From NCBI GenBank assembly GCA_018383375.1, contig JAHAWW010000028.1, forward strand, positions 1 through 7,011: a stretch of 7,011 nt of DNA, in the 5' to 3' direction. The notes beneath the pieces were generated by a model, which was not told the origin of the DNA, did no database searches, and saw only the letters and a list, made by a program, of their open reading frames with translations. This document shows, piece by piece, positions 5,764 through 7,011 of the stretch. This DNA comes from Prevotellamassilia sp. GTDB taxonomy: Bacteria; Bacteroidota; Bacteroidia; Bacteroidales; Bacteroidaceae. The position numbers and the translations under genes were made by a program. Each line of letters starts with the position of its first letter. Position 1 is the first letter of the stretch.

Positions 5764-7011
5764 TTAAAACAGACCGCTCTTGCTTATGGTCAGGCAATAG
5801 CCGGTCGAGGCTTTGGTGAGCGTGCCGCCTGTCGAAGCGAAAGCTGCGCCGAAAGCGAAACCGCCGAGCCGTTTGGGGCGGTAATTGACTTCGAGCAGCA
5901 TGTTGCGACCATATTCCGGATTGAGTAGCGGAGCGGCATAGGTGCCCACTGAGCGTGAGAAGGTGAAGAGGGCGCGATAGTCTATTTCGTCTGTGGGCTG
6001 TCCTTGCAGACCAAGATGATAGGCTTTCAAGCGGTTGTGCTTGTAGCCCAGGCTGCCGTCGGCGTTGAACACCGGCGAAACAAACAATGCATTGCCCATC
6101 GACTGTCCCCAATGGTGCCAGCCATTGTAGATGCCGTGGTTGTAGTAATTGTCTGTGCCGCTGATTTGTGCCGAGAACGAGTTGGTGTGGTCGTGATAGA
6201 TGGGGCCGGTTTGGTCCATCGTGTAGAGGTATTCCAACACCACGGTCGACACGACGGGGTTTTTCGGCAATCGGGCTTCGAGGCCCCATAGCATATCTTT
6301 CCAGCCATATTCGAGGAACATTTGCGAGTGGTCTTCAAAATAATGCTGGGCATAGGCTCTCACGCCCCACCCTTTGCCTTTCCAGTTCAGTTGGAAATTC
6401 CAGGCGCCGAGCTGGTTGCCTTCCACATTGGGATAGTCGCCGTCTGAATAGTCACTACCTCCGGGAATGAAGGCGTGCCAAAAGGCATTGAGCCCGGAGG
6501 GTAGTTTTTTGACCGTGCCGTCGGCCAGATAACGTTTGCCGGCAAACTGGGCTTTCATTTGCAAGCCGCCGACAAAGGTCAAGGGGAATTTTTCTTCGTT
6601 GCCCACACGCAGATAGCCGGCCTTGCTGTGATAGAGCACCCCTTTGGTATAGCTCACGCCGGCGCCGTGGTGGTCTTCTTTCCATCCGCCGTCGGTGAAG
6701 GCGCCATAGGCAAAATGGCCTTTAATGGCCAACCAATTGCGGGTTCCGGGAATGACCCAGAAATCGGGCAGTTCGAGGCGCACTTGAGGCACAGCAGGGG
6801 CGTTGACACCTTCGGCAAGGCCGCCCGTTGAGAGTAGCGGGTTGGTCAGTTCGTCCACTCTGCGTTTGGCTCCAACGCTCAGCCTCAAGGCTTTATACTG
6901 AAAGTCTCCATAGAGTTGGTTGATGAAGAACGAGGCCGGCATATCCACGCCACCGGCCACGTCGAGTCCATAGCCGATTTTCCATTTGCGTAGCGAGTCG
7001 GCGGCGATGTC
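5764..7011 (-). CDS. Capsule assembly Wzi-family outer-membrane protein, C-terminal part (5' end outside window)
   Basis: The reading frame is open from the high-coordinate edge to TAA at 5766-5764, giving 415 residues of a protein usually near 450-550. The N-terminus and signal peptide are therefore missing. A GTG at 6960 lies in frame but is internal, because clearly matching coding sequence continues above it (WKIGYGLDVAGGVDMPASF). Evidence for the family includes an aromatic- and Gly-rich alternating pattern typical of an outer-membrane beta barrel, AQHYFEDHSQMFLEYGWKD, then LPKNPVVSTVVLEYLYTMDQ, TGPIYHDHTNSF and DNYYNHGIYNGWHHWGQSMG, and a final phenylalanine typical of barrel proteins. 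Wzi of Enterobacteria binds capsule polysaccharide at the cell surface. In Bacteroidales the family is common and individual roles are mostly untested. The lipoprotein gene follows after 21 bp. Confidence 0.9.
   Translation of the reverse strand, partial: DIAADSLRKWKIGYGLDVAGGVDMPASFFINQLYGDFQYKALRLSVGAKRRVDELTNPLLSTGGLAEGVNAPAVPQVRLELPDFWVIPGTRNWLAIKGHFAYGAFTDGGWKEDHHGAGVSYTKGVLYHSKAGYLRVGNEEKFPLTFVGGLQMKAQFAGKRYLADGTVKKLPSGLNAFWHAFIPGGSDYSDGDYPNVEGNQLGAWNFQLNWKGKGWGVRAYAQHYFEDHSQMFLEYGWKDMLWGLEARLPKNPVVSTVVLEYLYTMDQTGPIYHDHTNSFSAQISGTDNYYNHGIYNGWHHWGQSMGNALFVSPVFNADGSLGYKHNRLKAYHLGLQGQPTDEIDYRALFTFSRSVGTYAAPLLNPEYGRNMLLEVNYRPKRLGGFAFGAAFASTGGTLTKASTGYCLTISKSGLF

Noticed and set aside
5405..6289. 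A 294-codon minus-strand open frame rich in Arg, Gln, Ser and Pro
   Set aside because: It overlaps the Wzi-family gene and the lipoprotein gene in another frame, and its composition is that of an out-of-frame translation. The overlapped frames have clear family features and a signal peptide.

Overview
The window reads as a chromosomal core region of a Bacteroidales bacterium (phylum Bacteroidota), possibly Prevotellaceae or a relative. The grounds are the gene set and order (Wzi-family outer-membrane protein, small lipoprotein, standalone PASTA membrane protein, RluD, Ddl, an acyltransferase, a DUF2156 protein and a GNAT protein), the lack of clear Shine-Dalgarno sequences before the starts, and protein sequences typical of that order. 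The genus cannot be fixed from sequence reading alone.

All eight genes lie on the minus strand, so transcription runs from high to low coordinates. In that order they are: the 3' part of a Wzi-family capsule-assembly outer-membrane protein (5764-7011, 5' end outside the window); a small lipocalin-like lipoprotein (5326-5742); an 86-bp spacer with short imperfect repeats; a membrane-anchored PASTA protein with an acidic tail (4553-5239); an RluD-type pseudouridine synthase (3474-4553); a 48-bp AT-rich gap; D-alanine--D-alanine ligase (2436-3425); a PlsC/PlsB-like acyltransferase (1252-2430); a DUF2156 protein (199-1245); and the 5' end of a GNAT acyltransferase (1-187). There are no RNA genes, CRISPR arrays or transposase genes, and no stretch over 300 bp lacks a gene.

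From the PASTA gene downward the genes are tightly packed. Stop and start codons overlap or nearly overlap at PASTA/rluD and ddl/acyltransferase, and the gaps are 6 bp and 11 bp further down, so one operon with translational coupling is likely. The shared theme appears to be the cell envelope: capsule or outer-membrane assembly, a probable peptidoglycan-sensing protein, peptidoglycan precursor synthesis, and lipid or aminoacyl/acyl transfer. The rRNA modification enzyme is a passenger.

The most unusual item is a 69-bp unit present twice in tandem, in frame, at the 3' end of the DUF2156 gene. It adds about 52 residues that look foreign to the family (two near-identical 23-residue repeats, each with a CxxC). 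Each unit also contains a hairpin-forming inverted repeat, close to the start of the next gene. This looks like a small interspersed repeat element captured as coding sequence and then duplicated. Other points of interest are an acyltransferase whose catalytic box reads HX5D instead of HX4D, and a PASTA protein with no kinase or transpeptidase domain encoded beside ddl.
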